A stretch of DNA of 8,528 nucleotides from assembly GCA_023300835.1 (NCBI GenBank), contig JALZVB010000184.1, positions 1 through 8,528 on the forward strand. The letters are read 5' to 3'. Positions 1-6,791 of this stretch are shown piece by piece (the first letter of the stretch is position 1; every line of letters starts with the position of its first letter). The notes under the pieces are model-generated. The model saw only the letters and a list, made by a program, of their open reading frames with translations, ran no database searches and was not told the origin of the DNA. Source of the stretch: Saprospiraceae bacterium (lineage in GTDB: Bacteria > Bacteroidota > Bacteroidia > Chitinophagales > Saprospiraceae). Both the position numbers and the translations under genes were made by a program.

Positions 1-579
1 GATAAGATAAAAGCTAAAAGTAAGATCTTTAGTAACGCATCTTGTACAACCAATTGTCTAGCTCCATTATTAAAAGTGGTTCAAGAAAATTGGGGACTTG
101 TTAAAGGTTCAATGACAACAATACATGCCTACACAGGAGATCAGAAACTTCAAGATGCACCGCATAGAGACTTGAGAAGAAGTAGAGCAGCAGCCTACAA
201 CATCGTTCCTACAACAACTGGTGCGGCTAAAGCTGTTAACCATGTTCTTGATGGCGTAGAGGGTAAATTAATTGCAATGGCTGTAAGAGTTCCAGTTCTC
301 ACGGGATCGTTTGTAGAATTGAACATCGAGCTAGAAAAGGAAGTAACAAGAGAAAAAATCAATTCAACTTTCAAGAAATATTCTAGAGGCGCCTTAAAAG
401 GTATCTTAGAATATAACGAAGATCCTATCGTATCTTCTGATATCATTAGAAATCAACATTCATCAATTTTTGATTCTTTATTAACTGATGTCAATGGAAA
501 ATTTGTAAAGATTGTTTCTTGGTACGATAATGAAGCAGGATACTCAGCAAGGTTAGCAGAGTTAGCTGATAAATTATAA
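1..579 (+). CDS. gap: Glyceraldehyde-3-phosphate dehydrogenase, C-terminal part (5' end cut off by the window)
   Basis: This enzyme oxidises and phosphorylates glyceraldehyde 3-phosphate to 1,3-bisphosphoglycerate with NAD(P) in cytoplasmic glycolysis. The frame is open from base 1 and gives 192 residues, somewhat over half of the usual length of about 335. The start and the Rossmann NAD-binding half lie outside the window. An ATG-initiated reading from base 76 would lose the active site and is not the real start. Visible motifs are the active-site SCTTNC (catalytic Cys is residue 15 here) and TTIHAYT with the catalytic His at residue 42. The 27-residue spacing matches Cys149/His176 of the family. 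PHRDLRRSRAAAYNIVPTTTGAAKAV and the C-terminal SWYDNEAGYS follow. In most homologues that last motif reads NEWGYS, so Ala179 replaces a usually conserved Trp. A terminator-like hairpin follows, then pgk, the next pathway step. Identification is secure; NAD or NADP preference cannot be judged without the N-terminus. Confidence 0.97.
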   Translation, partial: DKIKAKSKIFSNASCTTNCLAPLLKVVQENWGLVKGSMTTIHAYTGDQKLQDAPHRDLRRSRAAAYNIVPTTTGAAKAVNHVLDGVEGKLIAMAVRVPVLTGSFVELNIELEKEVTREKINSTFKKYSRGALKGILEYNEDPIVSSDIIRNQHSSIFDSLLTDVNGKFVKIVSWYDNEAGYSARLAELADKL

Positions 580-609
580 GAAATCATACTTAAGATATAT
601 ACCATACAA

Positions 610-646
610 GAGAGTCCAATTGTTATTACGATTGGCTCTCTTTTTT
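610..646 (+). terminator. Bulged hairpin with T-run between gap and pgk
   Basis: The left arm GAGAG-(T)-CCAATTGT at 610-623 pairs with ACGATTGGCTCTC at 628-640. There is one bulged T at 615, one G-T pair and a TATT loop, and six T follow at 641-646. This is the form of an intrinsic terminator for gap. The pgk start codon lies only 26 bases after the T-run, so the hairpin may act as a partial terminator or a processing site inside a gap-pgk transcript. Confidence 0.75.
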
Positions 647-672
647 ATTTAAGCTAAATCGAAAATTGTCAT

Positions 673-1875
673 ATGCTAACTAATCTCAAAGGAAAAAAAG
701 TACTCATAAGAGTTGACTTCAATGTGCCTCTAAATTCAGAAAGACAGATAACTGATCAAACTAGAATCCTCAAAGCACTTCCAACTATTAATAATGTATT
801 GGATCAAGGAGGATCCGTAATATTGATGTCACATCTCGGTAGGCCACTCAAGAAGCTAAATACGGACGGCTCTATAAATAAAGAAAAATTTTCTCTAAAA
901 CATCTTATACCTACGTTGAGTAAACTGCTTAATAGGGATGTGAAATTTGCATCAGATACTATTGGAGAATCAGCATTTGATCATTCAACAACCCTTCAAG
1001 CTGGTGAGGTTTTACTTCTAGAAAACACAAGGTTTAATGAAGGAGAAAAAACAGGTGATGATGAGATGGGAGCTAAGTTAGCAAAACTTGCAGATGCATA
1101 TATTAACGATGCATTTGGGGCGGCTCACAGGTCGCATGCTTCTACAACCACGGTGGCCAAATACTTTGAGAAAGCAGATAGATCTCTTGGCTTACTTATG
1201 GAAAGTGAAATAGCGAGTGGTACCAAAGTTCTCAATAGTCCTAGACGTCCATTTACAGCTATCTTAGGTGGTGCAAAAGTTTCTGATAAGATTCAACTGA
1301 TAGAAAAATTACTAGATTTCTGTGATAACATTATTATAGGCGGAGGTATGAGTTATACGTTTACCAAAGCATTAGGCGGGAAAATCGGAAACTCACTGGT
1401 AGAGAAGGATTATCTTGATCTAGCTTTAGAATTACTAGACAAAGCTAAAGAAAGAAATGTTGATATATTTCTTCCTGAAGACAACCTATGTGCAGCAGAA
1501 TTCTCTAATGATTCCCCTAATACGGTATATAACAGTAATGAAATTCCAGATGATCAGATGGGTTTAGATATAGGACCTAAAGCGATAGAATCGTTCAAGA
1601 AAGTTGTGTTGGGTTCTCAGACAATCTTGTGGAATGGTCCTGTAGGTGTTTTTGAATTTGACAATTTTGCTACAGGTACTTTGACAATTGCACAAGCAGT
1701 CGCAGATGCTACAACTAAAGGCGCTTTTAGTTTGATAGGTGGTGGAGATTCTGTCTCAGCCATTAATAAGTCAGGACTTGCAGATAAAGTGAGTTTTATA
1801 TCAACAGGCGGTGGTGCAATGCTAGAGTTCCTAGAAGGTAAAAAGTTGCCAGGTATAGCAGCAATAGAACAATAG
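673..1875 (+). CDS. pgk: Phosphoglycerate kinase, complete
   Basis: Phosphoglycerate kinase transfers the acyl phosphate of 1,3-bisphosphoglycerate to ADP, giving 3-phosphoglycerate and ATP in the cytoplasm. The 400-residue product has the usual bacterial length of 390-400. The N-terminal substrate domain shows RVDFNVP at residues 13-19, followed by MSHLGRP, ENTRFNEGE and INDAFGAAHRSHAST. The C-terminal nucleotide domain shows GGAKVSDKI, NGPVGVFE, GGGDS from residue 356 and STGGGAMLEFLEGKKLPG. All family landmarks are intact. The ATG at 673 starts the protein the usual distance before RVDFNVP. No Shine-Dalgarno is seen, as is common in Bacteroidota. The gene follows gap on the same strand, separated by a terminator-like hairpin with little room for its own promoter. 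It ends just before a strong bidirectional terminator. Confidence 0.98.
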   Translation: MLTNLKGKKVLIRVDFNVPLNSERQITDQTRILKALPTINNVLDQGGSVILMSHLGRPLKKLNTDGSINKEKFSLKHLIPTLSKLLNRDVKFASDTIGESAFDHSTTLQAGEVLLLENTRFNEGEKTGDDEMGAKLAKLADAYINDAFGAAHRSHASTTTVAKYFEKADRSLGLLMESEIASGTKVLNSPRRPFTAILGGAKVSDKIQLIEKLLDFCDNIIIGGGMSYTFTKALGGKIGNSLVEKDYLDLALELLDKAKERNVDIFLPEDNLCAAEFSNDSPNTVYNSNEIPDDQMGLDIGPKAIESFKKVVLGSQTILWNGPVGVFEFDNFATGTLTIAQAVADATTKGAFSLIGGGDSVSAINKSGLADKVSFISTGGGAMLEFLEGKKLPGIAAIEQ

Positions 1876-1894
1876 AAGCATTACATTATAAGTT

Positions 1895-1932
1895 AAAAAA
1901 GGCTTGATACGAAAATCGTATCAAGCCTTTTT
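1895..1932. terminator. Bidirectional intrinsic terminator between convergent pgk and the SLBB gene
   Basis: GGCTTGATACGA at 1901-1912 pairs perfectly with TCGTATCAAGCC at 1916-1927 around an AAA loop. Six A precede it (1895-1900) and five T follow (1928-1932), so both strands read as a GC-containing stem with a T-run. It lies 19 bases after the pgk stop and 22 bases beyond the end of the minus-strand gene, so it can end both transcripts. Confidence 0.92.
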
Positions 1933-1954
1933 AATTCAATTTTATTTTTTTATT

Positions 1955-4696
1955 CTAATCCAGATTCTGGACCAATAGCAAGAGACTCAATATCCCCATG
2001 GCTTGAGCGACTGAATCACTTAAGATTTTATTCCAATCAAGATTTTTCTCTTTTTCCTGATCTACCTTTTCTTCAGATTTGAATCCTACACGGATAACGG
2101 ATCCTTGGTATACTTTAGGGTATTTTCTTTTTAAGAACCCTATCTTAGGTTTTTTGATTTCGCCATTGGCATGCTCCACAAATATCTTACTTACATCGGC
2201 TTGCTCGTTTAGTCCTCCCGCATACTCATTGATATAGAATATGGCATCCTTACCTTTGTGATAAGGAACATGGATTTCATTTCCTTCGTTAATGGTCTCT
2301 TCTGAGTATATTTCTTGTGCACGTGTCGCACCACTTATCGTTACAAACTCTTTGATCTTAGGAACAAATATTTCATCTCCATTTTTTACAAAGAAGTTAA
2401 ATTCTGATTCTGGGTTATTGATGATTTCATCCAGTTTAATAACTACTGACCCGTAATCTTGGTCAGTACGTAGTAGGGTAGCACCAGCTGGAAACGCCTC
2501 GTCTGTCAGTCCACCGGCTCTGTTTATAATTGATCTGATTTTCTCATTTTCTTTAGCAATAGCATATGGTCCAGGGAAGGCGACTTCTCCTTTTAGAAAT
2601 ACCCGCTGTTGCAATTGGAATTCCTTGATATACCTGATGGCAATATTATCAAAAGGTTCCAATAGATACTCAGTATCAGCTCCAGAGATAACATTGAACT
2701 CTCTATCCAGTTCTAGGAATGCCACAACTGTTCTAGTGGGTTTGTTATCTTCTATAACGACTCTAGAAACTTCAATGTTATTAGTAGATGCAGCGATCTT
2801 AAAACCACCAGATAAGGTAAGAATATCCTTAATGTTCATGCCGATACCGTACTGATATTCTCCCGGGCTATTAACGGCTCCCTCGATTCTAACATATGAT
2901 TCTTCTATAAAAGTGTTGTTAGATTTTACGACTAAGCTGTCAAATGGATTAAGGATGAAGTTAGTTTTATGGTCTGGATTCATAAATATCGAATCTAGAT
3001 GTGTAATCGTTTTATAGTATTTTAACTTTGGATTTAATGGATCGTTTCTATGTATGATAGCATAATTGGAGGCATCTCTGCTTAATCCCCCTGATATTGT
3101 AATGGCATCAGTAACACGTATACTTTGACTGGCATCATAAGGTAATTTGCCTGGGAATCTTACTGACCCGTCTACAGATACTTCTGCTTTGTCGGTGAAC
3201 CTATCTTTAGACCATATCTCAACTTCATCTTTATTGTTGAGTAGAATGTTTTGAGGATGATTTTTGTCCTTTAAGATTTGTGATAGATAAAGTTTTTTGA
3301 CTTCAGTCGAGCCATTATCCTTAATTCTTGTGAGGTAGACAAGTTCTGTGTTTGAAGTTTCTTTAAGACCTGTTTTTTCTATTAGATCCAATAGTTTCAT
3401 GTTTGGTGAACGCTGAAATTGACCGGGTTTAGAGACGGCACCAATGACAGTTACATAGTTGTTATACTCTGTCTCTATAGTTTCTATATATACACTATCT
3501 CCGTGCAATAACTCAAAGTTTCTGCCTGTTTTTTCATATGCTCGCCAGTCTATATCTATAAGGGTATTTTCATCATTTTCAAAACGCTTAATCTGAATTT
3601 TTTTCTGAAAAGCATTTTCAGAAAAACCACCAGCAAACTCCAATAATTCTTTTACGCCTTCCTTTTCTATTAACTCATATTTCATAGGTCTGCGTATAGC
3701 TCCTGTAACAGAAATAATTTTGTCTGCGACGGGTACAACTATGACATCATTGTCTTCTAGATAATAGTCACTACTTATAGATGGGTTGAGCATGAACTCA
3801 TAAACATCCATTGTTAGGGATTGTCCACTGTTCTTTTGTAACTTTATTTTCCGAAGACTTCCTATGTCATCTGTCCCTTCTACCAGTGAAAGTGCTTTGA
3901 AAGCAGAATTGAAAGCAGGTATTGCAAAACTACCTGGCGTACTATTTACAGCACCATAAATACTGATTCTTATGGTACGAGAGAAATTCACAGCTACATC
4001 AAACTGACCATTCTGAAAACTATAATACTCTCTGAATATACTGAATAGCTTTTCTTTAGCTGTAGCCAAATTCATTCCTTTGAGGAAAACTCTTTTTGCA
4101 CCATCTAATACTATTATATAACCTTCTGGACTTATTGTGAATGCATTATCAAATTGTGATTTCCCCCATACTGAGATAACTATTTCATCGCCTGGTCCCA
4201 ATACATATGAATCTGGAACCCTTATTTCATCCGCCTTTTTGTCAACAGATATTATTTTATCTCTGAAAAGATTTTGACCATAAATTAATATCTTTTCTTC
4301 TTCCTCATCTTCCTCTTCTACTTCTACGATTGTTTCGGTATCCAAAGAATCTGATTCTGTTTCTTCTAGATCATCTTCGTCTCCATTTTTGTCTTTGGCT
4401 TTAGCTAGTCTTTCTTCCTCTCTTTTTTTCTTCTTTTCGGCCTCTATCTTCTCTTCTTCTATTTCTAGAATAACTTCTTGTATCGTAGCGATATCTTGTG
4501 GCGTGACATTGTCTCTTGTAAGTTTATCGATCCGAATCCCCCTTTCCTCCAAGGCTTCTGTCAATTCTTCTATGTCAATGTCTCTCTTTTCTAACTCAGC
4601 TTCTATCTGTTCTTGTGAGTAAAATATGCTCTGTGAAAATGCCGTATTTGTAATAAGCAGGGTACAGAGAACTAAGAAAATATTAATATATTTCAT
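1955..4696 (-). CDS. Polysaccharide export protein with Poly_export domain and seven SLBB-like units
   Basis: This is a large relative of Wza/KpsD, the proteins that form the outer-membrane and periplasmic channel for capsule or exopolysaccharide export. The 913 residues run as follows. A signal peptide covers residues 1-21 with likely cleavage AFS/Q. There is no usable lipobox, because Cys11 sits inside the hydrophobic core after Leu. A helical charged segment spans about 28-105 and contains two 14-residue units starting at Leu35 and Leu49. An acidic stretch lies at about 105-135. The Poly_export domain covers about 160-240, with VLGPGDEIVISVWG at 165-178. SLBB-like units begin near 244, 328, 415, 506, 602, 699 and 785, most with a G-(A/S/E)-V-x-x-PG turn and ending GG(F/L). 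A hydrophobic C-terminal helix lies at about 896-911 and may insert in the membrane like the Wza C-terminal helix. Wza has far fewer SLBB units and is about 380 residues long. The start lies six bases after the aminotransferase stop, so the two are probably co-transcribed. The exported polymer is unknown. Confidence 0.9.
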   Translation of the reverse strand: MKYINIFLVLCTLLITNTAFSQSIFYSQEQIEAELEKRDIDIEELTEALEERGIRIDKLTRDNVTPQDIATIQEVILEIEEEKIEAEKKKKREEERLAKAKDKNGDEDDLEETESDSLDTETIVEVEEEDEEEEKILIYGQNLFRDKIISVDKKADEIRVPDSYVLGPGDEIVISVWGKSQFDNAFTISPEGYIIVLDGAKRVFLKGMNLATAKEKLFSIFREYYSFQNGQFDVAVNFSRTIRISIYGAVNSTPGSFAIPAFNSAFKALSLVEGTDDIGSLRKIKLQKNSGQSLTMDVYEFMLNPSISSDYYLEDNDVIVVPVADKIISVTGAIRRPMKYELIEKEGVKELLEFAGGFSENAFQKKIQIKRFENDENTLIDIDWRAYEKTGRNFELLHGDSVYIETIETEYNNYVTVIGAVSKPGQFQRSPNMKLLDLIEKTGLKETSNTELVYLTRIKDNGSTEVKKLYLSQILKDKNHPQNILLNNKDEVEIWSKDRFTDKAEVSVDGSVRFPGKLPYDASQSIRVTDAITISGGLSRDASNYAIIHRNDPLNPKLKYYKTITHLDSIFMNPDHKTNFILNPFDSLVVKSNNTFIEESYVRIEGAVNSPGEYQYGIGMNIKDILTLSGGFKIAASTNNIEVSRVVIEDNKPTRTVVAFLELDREFNVISGADTEYLLEPFDNIAIRYIKEFQLQQRVFLKGEVAFPGPYAIAKENEKIRSIINRAGGLTDEAFPAGATLLRTDQDYGSVVIKLDEIINNPESEFNFFVKNGDEIFVPKIKEFVTISGATRAQEIYSEETINEGNEIHVPYHKGKDAIFYINEYAGGLNEQADVSKIFVEHANGEIKKPKIGFLKRKYPKVYQGSVIRVGFKSEEKVDQEKEKNLDWNKILSDSVAQAMGILSLLLLVQNLD

Positions 4697-4702
4697 ATAT
4701 GT

Positions 4703-5842
4703 TTAAGTCGTATGCAATACAATGTTAAGATTTTCTACTATATGTTCTTGCATATTAACTGTTAACTCTGTGTGCATGGGTAGTGACAATACATTATTGG
4801 ACATGGATTCGGCCACAGGAAAATCACCTTTTTTATATACGCCGAAACTATAGACGGACTGATAATGCAATGGTTCTGGGTAATAAATCGCAGATGGGAT
4901 ACCTTTTTCTGACAACTTCTTCTGTATCGCATTTCTCCTATCACCGTTTCCATTAGAATCTATCTGTAATGTATATTGATGAAATACATGATTACGATTA
5001 GCAAGTCTTTTTGGAGTTGTAATGCTTGTTGTATCATGCAATAGCTTGTCGTATACATCTGCGGCACCAACTCTTGATTTTACATAACCGTCGAGATATT
5101 TTAGTTTAATATCCAATATTGCCGCTTGTAAACCATCTAATCGACTATTGATACCTACAGATTCATAGTAATATTTTTTGGACGAGCCATGATTGGCATA
5201 CAGTTCCATCTTTTTGGCCAGATCAGGATTGTTAGTGCATAAGGCACCTCCATCTCCATAGGCCCCTAAGTTCTTAGATGGGAAAAAAGAGAATGAGCCT
5301 ATATCGCCTATAGTGCCGCACTTATGTGTTTTCCCATCAATTTCACATGTTGCTGATATGGCTTGTGCTGCGTCCTCTATTACATCTAGAGAATGTTTCT
5401 TAGCAATAGCTAGTATCGCTGTCATATCACAAGACTGACCAAATAAATGAACAGGAACAATTCCTCTTGTCTTAGGCGTAATAGCTGCTTCTATTTTTTC
5501 TGGATCTATGTTAAATGAGTGAGGGTCAACATCTACAAATACAGGTCGCAACCCGAGTAACACCATTACTTCGACAGTTGCTACGAATGTAAAAGGCGTT
5601 GTAATAACCTCGTCTCCACGCTTATAGCCAAGTGCCATCATTGCCAATTGTAACGAGTCTGTTCCATTACCAGTGGGAATTACATGTTTTACACCAAGAT
5701 ACTGAGCTAGGTTTTCAGTGAAATTCTTAACGTATTTACCTTTTATAAATGATGACTGGTCAATAACATCTTGAATCGCAGAATTTACCTCATCCTTTAT
5801 TTTGTCGTATTGACCCTTAAGGTCAACCATTCTAATGTCCAT
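4703..5842 (-). CDS. DegT/DnrJ/EryC1/StrS-family PLP-dependent sugar aminotransferase (WbpE-like)
   Basis: These enzymes transfer an amino group, usually from glutamate, to a keto group on a nucleotide-activated sugar. The product feeds O-antigen, capsule or exopolysaccharide synthesis in the cytoplasm. The 379-residue length is normal. Visible landmarks are the N-terminal MVDLKGQY, GNGTDSLQ at residues 58-65 (cofactor phosphate region), TPFTFVAT, PVHLFGQ, EDAAQ with the cofactor-ring Asp157, and FFPSKNLGAYGDGGA with the Schiff-base Lys190. GVNSRLDGLQAAIL-like and LSLPMH motifs follow. The pattern resembles WbpE, which acts on UDP-3-keto-GlcNAc uronic acid, but substrate cannot be assigned by eye. 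Met5 is a possible alternative start; the ATG at 5842 keeps the usual short leader. It is the first gene of a minus-strand pair with the SLBB export protein, six bases away. A Bacteroidota-type promoter box lies about 85 bases upstream. Confidence 0.93.
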   Translation of the reverse strand: MDIRMVDLKGQYDKIKDEVNSAIQDVIDQSSFIKGKYVKNFTENLAQYLGVKHVIPTGNGTDSLQLAMMALGYKRGDEVITTPFTFVATVEVMVLLGLRPVFVDVDPHSFNIDPEKIEAAITPKTRGIVPVHLFGQSCDMTAILAIAKKHSLDVIEDAAQAISATCEIDGKTHKCGTIGDIGSFSFFPSKNLGAYGDGGALCTNNPDLAKKMELYANHGSSKKYYYESVGINSRLDGLQAAILDIKLKYLDGYVKSRVGAADVYDKLLHDTTSITTPKRLANRNHVFHQYTLQIDSNGNGDRRNAIQKKLSEKGIPSAIYYPEPLHYQSVYSFGVYKKGDFPVAESMSNNVLSLPMHTELTVNMQEHIVENLNIVLHTT

Positions 5843-5926
5843 TTTAATGTTTTCGTGATTATGTGATTTTTATCCGTCCATTTAACGCCGTAAAATGAAT
5901 CAATATTTTATTTCACAATTTTCTGC

Positions 5927-5934
5927 CAAAGGTA
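5927..5934 (-). promoter_or_regulatory. Probable Bacteroidota -7 promoter box for the aminotransferase-SLBB unit
   Basis: The minus strand reads TACCTTTG, a full match to the TAnnTTTG -7 box of Bacteroidota housekeeping promoters. A T-rich stretch (TTTTT, complement of 5951-5955) lies 16 bases further upstream in place of a clear TTTG -33 element. Transcription would begin near 5920 and leave a leader of roughly 80 bases before the start codon at 5842. The box is short, so position and orientation carry much of the support. Confidence 0.5.
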
Positions 5935-5957
5935 ACTTTTAGCGACATTTAAAAACT

Positions 5958-5995
5958 TTTGTGAAGACTCTTTTATCAGAGAAAGCTTAGATTTG
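5958..5995 (+). promoter_or_regulatory. Probable Bacteroidota promoter for the OMP-waaA-kinase unit
   Basis: TAGATTTG at 5988-5995 is a full match to the TAnnTTTG -7 box. TTTG at 5958-5961 could be the -33 element, but the gap of 26 bases is longer than the roughly 17-23 usually seen, so that half is doubtful. Transcription would begin near 6002, only about 20 bases before the ATG at 6023. A perfect 12-base palindrome, TTCAAATTTGAA (6008-6019), falls inside this short leader. Confidence 0.5.
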
Positions 5996-6022
5996 GAGTA
6001 GTGACTATTCAAATTTGAACTT

Positions 6023-6781
6023 ATGAACTTAAAAAACCTTTTTTGTACAGTGTTTTCTTTATTGTACTTGATTACAATTAGTGCTCAACAGCAAGTTAGA
6101 GAAAACAGCTTTCTCGCTGCAGGTTTCAGTTATGGTCTAGCATTTCCGGTAGGAGAATTAAGCGATAGATTTGGAAGTAACTTTCAAGCAGGTGTCTCAC
6201 TAGATTATTATAATCTTAAACTCAAAGGAAGTTACGGTATAGAGGGGCAATTTCTTTTTGGTGATAATGTAAGAGAAGATGTATTATCAGGTATTAGAAC
6301 GGCTGACGGAGCAATTCTAGCTAGTGATGGTGCATATGCAGAAGTTTTTCTCAGACAGAGAGGTACTTATCTCGGAGCTTATATCAACAAAACCTTTTTC
6401 TCACTTAAAAAGAATCCTTACGCAGGTATTAATGCTGGTTTTGGTGTAGGGATCTTGCAGCATAAAGTGAGAATACAAGATGACACCAATTCAGCTAATC
6501 AGTTTAATGGCGACTACTCCAAAGGTTATGACAGAAACACAATGGGACCTGCAATTAAACAGTCACTCACTTTCCAAAATATAGGTCGAGATAGGAGATT
6601 AAATTATTCTATAGGCTTTACTATAACTGAGGGTTTTACTAATAGTGTAAGAACTACCAATTTTGACAATGGGTTTATAAACGATGCGTCTAGACTAGAT
6701 ATTTTGATAGGTTTTGATGCTAAATGGTTCCTACCTATAAAAGATTCTTCAACACTGGAGTCTGAAGAATTCTTCTACTAA
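6023..6781 (+). CDS. Secreted, probable outer-membrane beta-barrel protein of unknown function
   Basis: No named family was recognised. The 252-residue product opens with a signal peptide (basic MNLKNLF, hydrophobic core to about residue 20, ISA/Q cleavage after Ala21). It continues with alternating polar and hydrophobic segments rich in Gly, Tyr and Phe. Examples are FLAAGFSYGLAFPVG (30-44), NFQAGVSLDYYNLKLKGSYGIEGQFLFG (53-80), GTYLGAYINKTFFSL (114-128), PYAGINAGFGVGILQHKVRI (132-151), LNYSIGFTITEGF (193-205) and LDILIGFDAKWFLPI (225-239). This pattern suggests an 8- to 10-stranded outer-membrane barrel with a longer polar loop near 152-178. It has no Cys after the signal peptide and no type IX sorting tail. 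The gene starts a plus-strand unit, 10 bases before waaA, so a link to lipopolysaccharide or surface structure is possible but only inferred. The start at 6023 gives a complete signal peptide. Confidence 0.75.
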   Translation: MNLKNLFCTVFSLLYLITISAQQQVRENSFLAAGFSYGLAFPVGELSDRFGSNFQAGVSLDYYNLKLKGSYGIEGQFLFGDNVREDVLSGIRTADGAILASDGAYAEVFLRQRGTYLGAYINKTFFSLKKNPYAGINAGFGVGILQHKVRIQDDTNSANQFNGDYSKGYDRNTMGPAIKQSLTFQNIGRDRRLNYSIGFTITEGFTNSVRTTNFDNGFINDASRLDILIGFDAKWFLPIKDSSTLESEEFFY

Positions 6782-6791
6782 CGGAAAGTCA

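Noticed and set aside
4389..4622. A Ser/Phe-rich plus-strand open frame opposite the N-terminal part of the SLBB gene.
   Set aside because: Its composition is simply the complement of the Glu/Lys-rich coding sequence, and it has no start context or motif of its own.
4664..4666. Cys11 of the SLBB protein as a lipobox cysteine, as in lipoprotein Wza.
   Set aside because: The preceding residues are Leu-Val-Leu, so the -1 position is not Gly, Ala or Ser. The hydrophobic core also continues past the Cys. A signal peptidase I site at AFS/Q fits better.
5855..5868. Direct repeat GTGATT (two copies, 8 bases apart) in the aminotransferase leader.
   Set aside because: It is too short and AT-rich to distinguish from chance.
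6744..6770. Inverted repeat ATTCTTCA / TGAAGAAT near the end of the outer-membrane protein gene.
   Set aside because: It lies inside the coding sequence, is AT-rich with an 11-base loop and has no T-run. It was not called a terminator, and an effect on waaA translation cannot be supported.
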